Source: Lumnitzera littorea (taxonomy: Eukaryota; Streptophyta; Magnoliopsida; Myrtales; Combretaceae). Taken from it: a stretch of 64,000 bases of DNA. Both the position numbers and the translations under genes were made by a program. The DNA lies in contig JAMXBB010000011.1 in the NCBI GenBank assembly GCA_024138015.1, positions 29,936,155 to 30,000,154 on the forward strand. Reading direction: 5' to 3'. Position 1 is the stretch's first letter. The number at the start of each line of letters is the position of its first letter. Below, one piece after another: positions 62,116 to 64,000 of the stretch. The notes beneath the pieces were generated by a model. It saw nothing but the letters and a program-made list of their open reading frames with translations, had not been told where the DNA came from and made no database searches.

Positions 62116-64000
62116 TGTCACACCCCGAATAAGAGAAATCATAACAATCTTACCGTGTAAACTAACCTAAGATAGAAGCTGACCTCATAGTTACTATCAT
62201 AGATATAGTCCACACAAAGCCAACATGACTGAACCAGCTTAAAGTATCTAGTCTGACACCTATCAATAATTAAACATATGGTATAGCTTTTCAAAATACC
62301 TATTTAGTACATCCTATTGTTCAATAATACAATAGTATTTATATAAGCGTTTCTACACATAGAATTATGATTTACGTTAAGAGTTCACAAGAGCTATAAG
62401 TCTTAGAGTCTATTTACAATAAGATAGGAAACAAGTGGACATCCTAGAAAATTTCCAATTAGTTTACTTAAAGCTAAATAGAAAAGCCAAAAGCCCAGAT
62501 TCAGTGGATTCATATTTCCTCACTTTTCCAACCAACTATATACTAACTTGAGGGTGATGATATCTGTACATCTTGTATATTCATTTGTCACCTGTAATGA
62601 GTTTATAGGGATGTGAAAATAACTAGCTTAACAAGTAAAATGGAGTCAAAAGAGTACCATATAATCACAAACAAGATCATTAATTATAATGAAATGTAAT
62701 GCAATGAATCACTTGAACTATCATATAATGTTATTTAGTCCATTGTGAGATCAGAGAAATTAAATTTATTCCAACCCGGGTTAAAAAGTTTATCACGGCT
62801 CAAATCAAATAAAACCCAGGCTTATACAATGGAGAACATCTTCCTCTCGTAACCACTTTCAAACTATGACTCCTACCTTTGTCGTAACCTTCTCACCTAT
62901 TACTTAATTCGACTAAGAATTGGGAAATGACCATTACAGCTATCCTCATCTAAGGGAGTTGGTATTTGGTCAGACACTCCTATTCATTCCCTTAATGGTT
63001 GTTATGCATATTCAGTTACGTTAGCAGTCAAATCACTATTAATTTCATTTCGGGGTAGTCGAACAAGTTCACATAATACAAAACTATGTAATCATGTAGT
63101 ATAACACGTCAAGGAGTTCAACTCGTATCACAAACAAAACACCAATCATATAAGTAGTATACGCATAGACAGCTAATTTATAACCACAAGCAGAAGTACT
63201 TTTAAGCCTCCATATACTTTAATACAGTATCTCAATAAATAGTAAAGCCACGATCCCAACTTACATATCTTAACACTCATTGCAGAAGACCTGTATTGTC
63301 ACTGCTTTGCTCACTAAGAGATCCTATATATATAAAACCTAGATTTAGTTTTCATAAAAGTATGAAAATGTTAGGGTTTTATCTATTCTTTTATTTCATT
63401 ATGAAGTTATATAATATAAACATACATATATTTAAGGTATATTATTATTTAAATATATATTTATTATAGTTCTATTAAATAGTTATGTTAAGTATTAAGT
63501 GTTGATAATATACGTAGTTATATTATTACTTATAATATATCATTTTGATCATATTGAAATGTACTTTTAATTAGTCAATTTACATTTCATTTATGTTTCA
63601 ATTACAATAAGGTTTTGTAGTATGTTAATTCTCGTAAAATTATAGAAATATGGGTTATATCACCTAAGATTATCCAATTTTAGTAAAAGTAGTGTCATTG
63701 GATTATACGTATTCGTACAAACTTGACAATACATACTAGGAGTTCTAATTGTGAGAGATGATTTTTAAAGGGTATTTTCTTATTTTCTATTATACTTATA
63801 TATTCCTATAACAAGGCTTATCATATTATATTCATATAATATAAATAAGCTATATTTTACATAATTTCTTAAAATAGCTTAGTAATATATATAATTTCTA
63901 GCCTTAACACACGTATATCCTAACCTAGGTCATATAATATCACGAAACATGATATAAAATTCCTTCCAATTAGACCTGATTAGCATGTATGTGTATAAGT
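62116..64000 (+). repeat. dispersed repeat, copy 2 (starts TGTCACACCCCG), probable LTR, runs off the window
   Basis: Starts TGTCACACCCCGAATAAG and follows copy 1 (45764) to about 63330. Beyond that the sequence is AT-rich with TATATAAAA (63326) as a possible promoter box. The end is outside the window. Confidence 0.62.

Overview
The window is nuclear DNA from a flowering plant, almost certainly a eudicot. The evidence is AT-rich sequence, genes split by GT-AG introns, proteins of land-plant families, and intergenic space filled with degraded plant transposons. The species cannot be named from the sequence alone. No tRNA, rRNA, CRISPR array or bacterial-type operon was seen.

Three intact host genes form an island at about 23.9-37.3 kb. 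The first, on +, is a GPI-anchored COBRA-like wall protein (23961-26575, six exons, 440 aa). The second, on +, is a LAP5/PKSB-type type III polyketide synthase (28491-29781, two exons, 389 aa) of the sporopollenin pathway. The third, on -, is an ERD2-like ER-lumen-receptor family membrane protein (37264-31252, six exons, 272 aa). All splice joins were placed by hand and keep the frame. The COBRA-like gene appears to need a GC-AG first intron. The ERD2-like gene has a 3.6 kb fourth intron holding a large imperfect inverted duplication. Nothing suggests that the three genes share a pathway, beyond a loose wall link between the first two.

Left of the island (1-20.8 kb) are layered LTR retrotransposons. 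A Tat-type Ty3/gypsy pol pseudogene (1-2457) is followed by an array of 80-bp repeats (3321-4925), a polypurine tract and a long LTR starting at 5113. That LTR is split by a complete but internally deleted chromovirus with two 832-bp LTRs (6229-9172), in which gag is joined to the integrase C-terminus. Further right are a possible terminal-inverted-repeat element (about 11.05-14.1 kb, weak), another with clearer ends (15041-16015), and a minus-strand chromovirus reduced to gag and protease (16021-20802).

Right of the island (37.6-64 kb) are two degraded Mutator-like elements, a 356-bp MITE with a perfect 9-bp target duplication, and a dispersed repeat beginning TGYCACACCCC in two copies. There are also several Tat-type LTRs or LTR pieces in both orientations, plus a broken ORF resembling the DUF7745-type proteins that travel with plant retroelements. 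I see no novel cellular system. The most unusual signals are the intronic inverted duplication, the gag-integrase deletion derivative, the GC-AG intron and the repeat architecture of the Tat elements.
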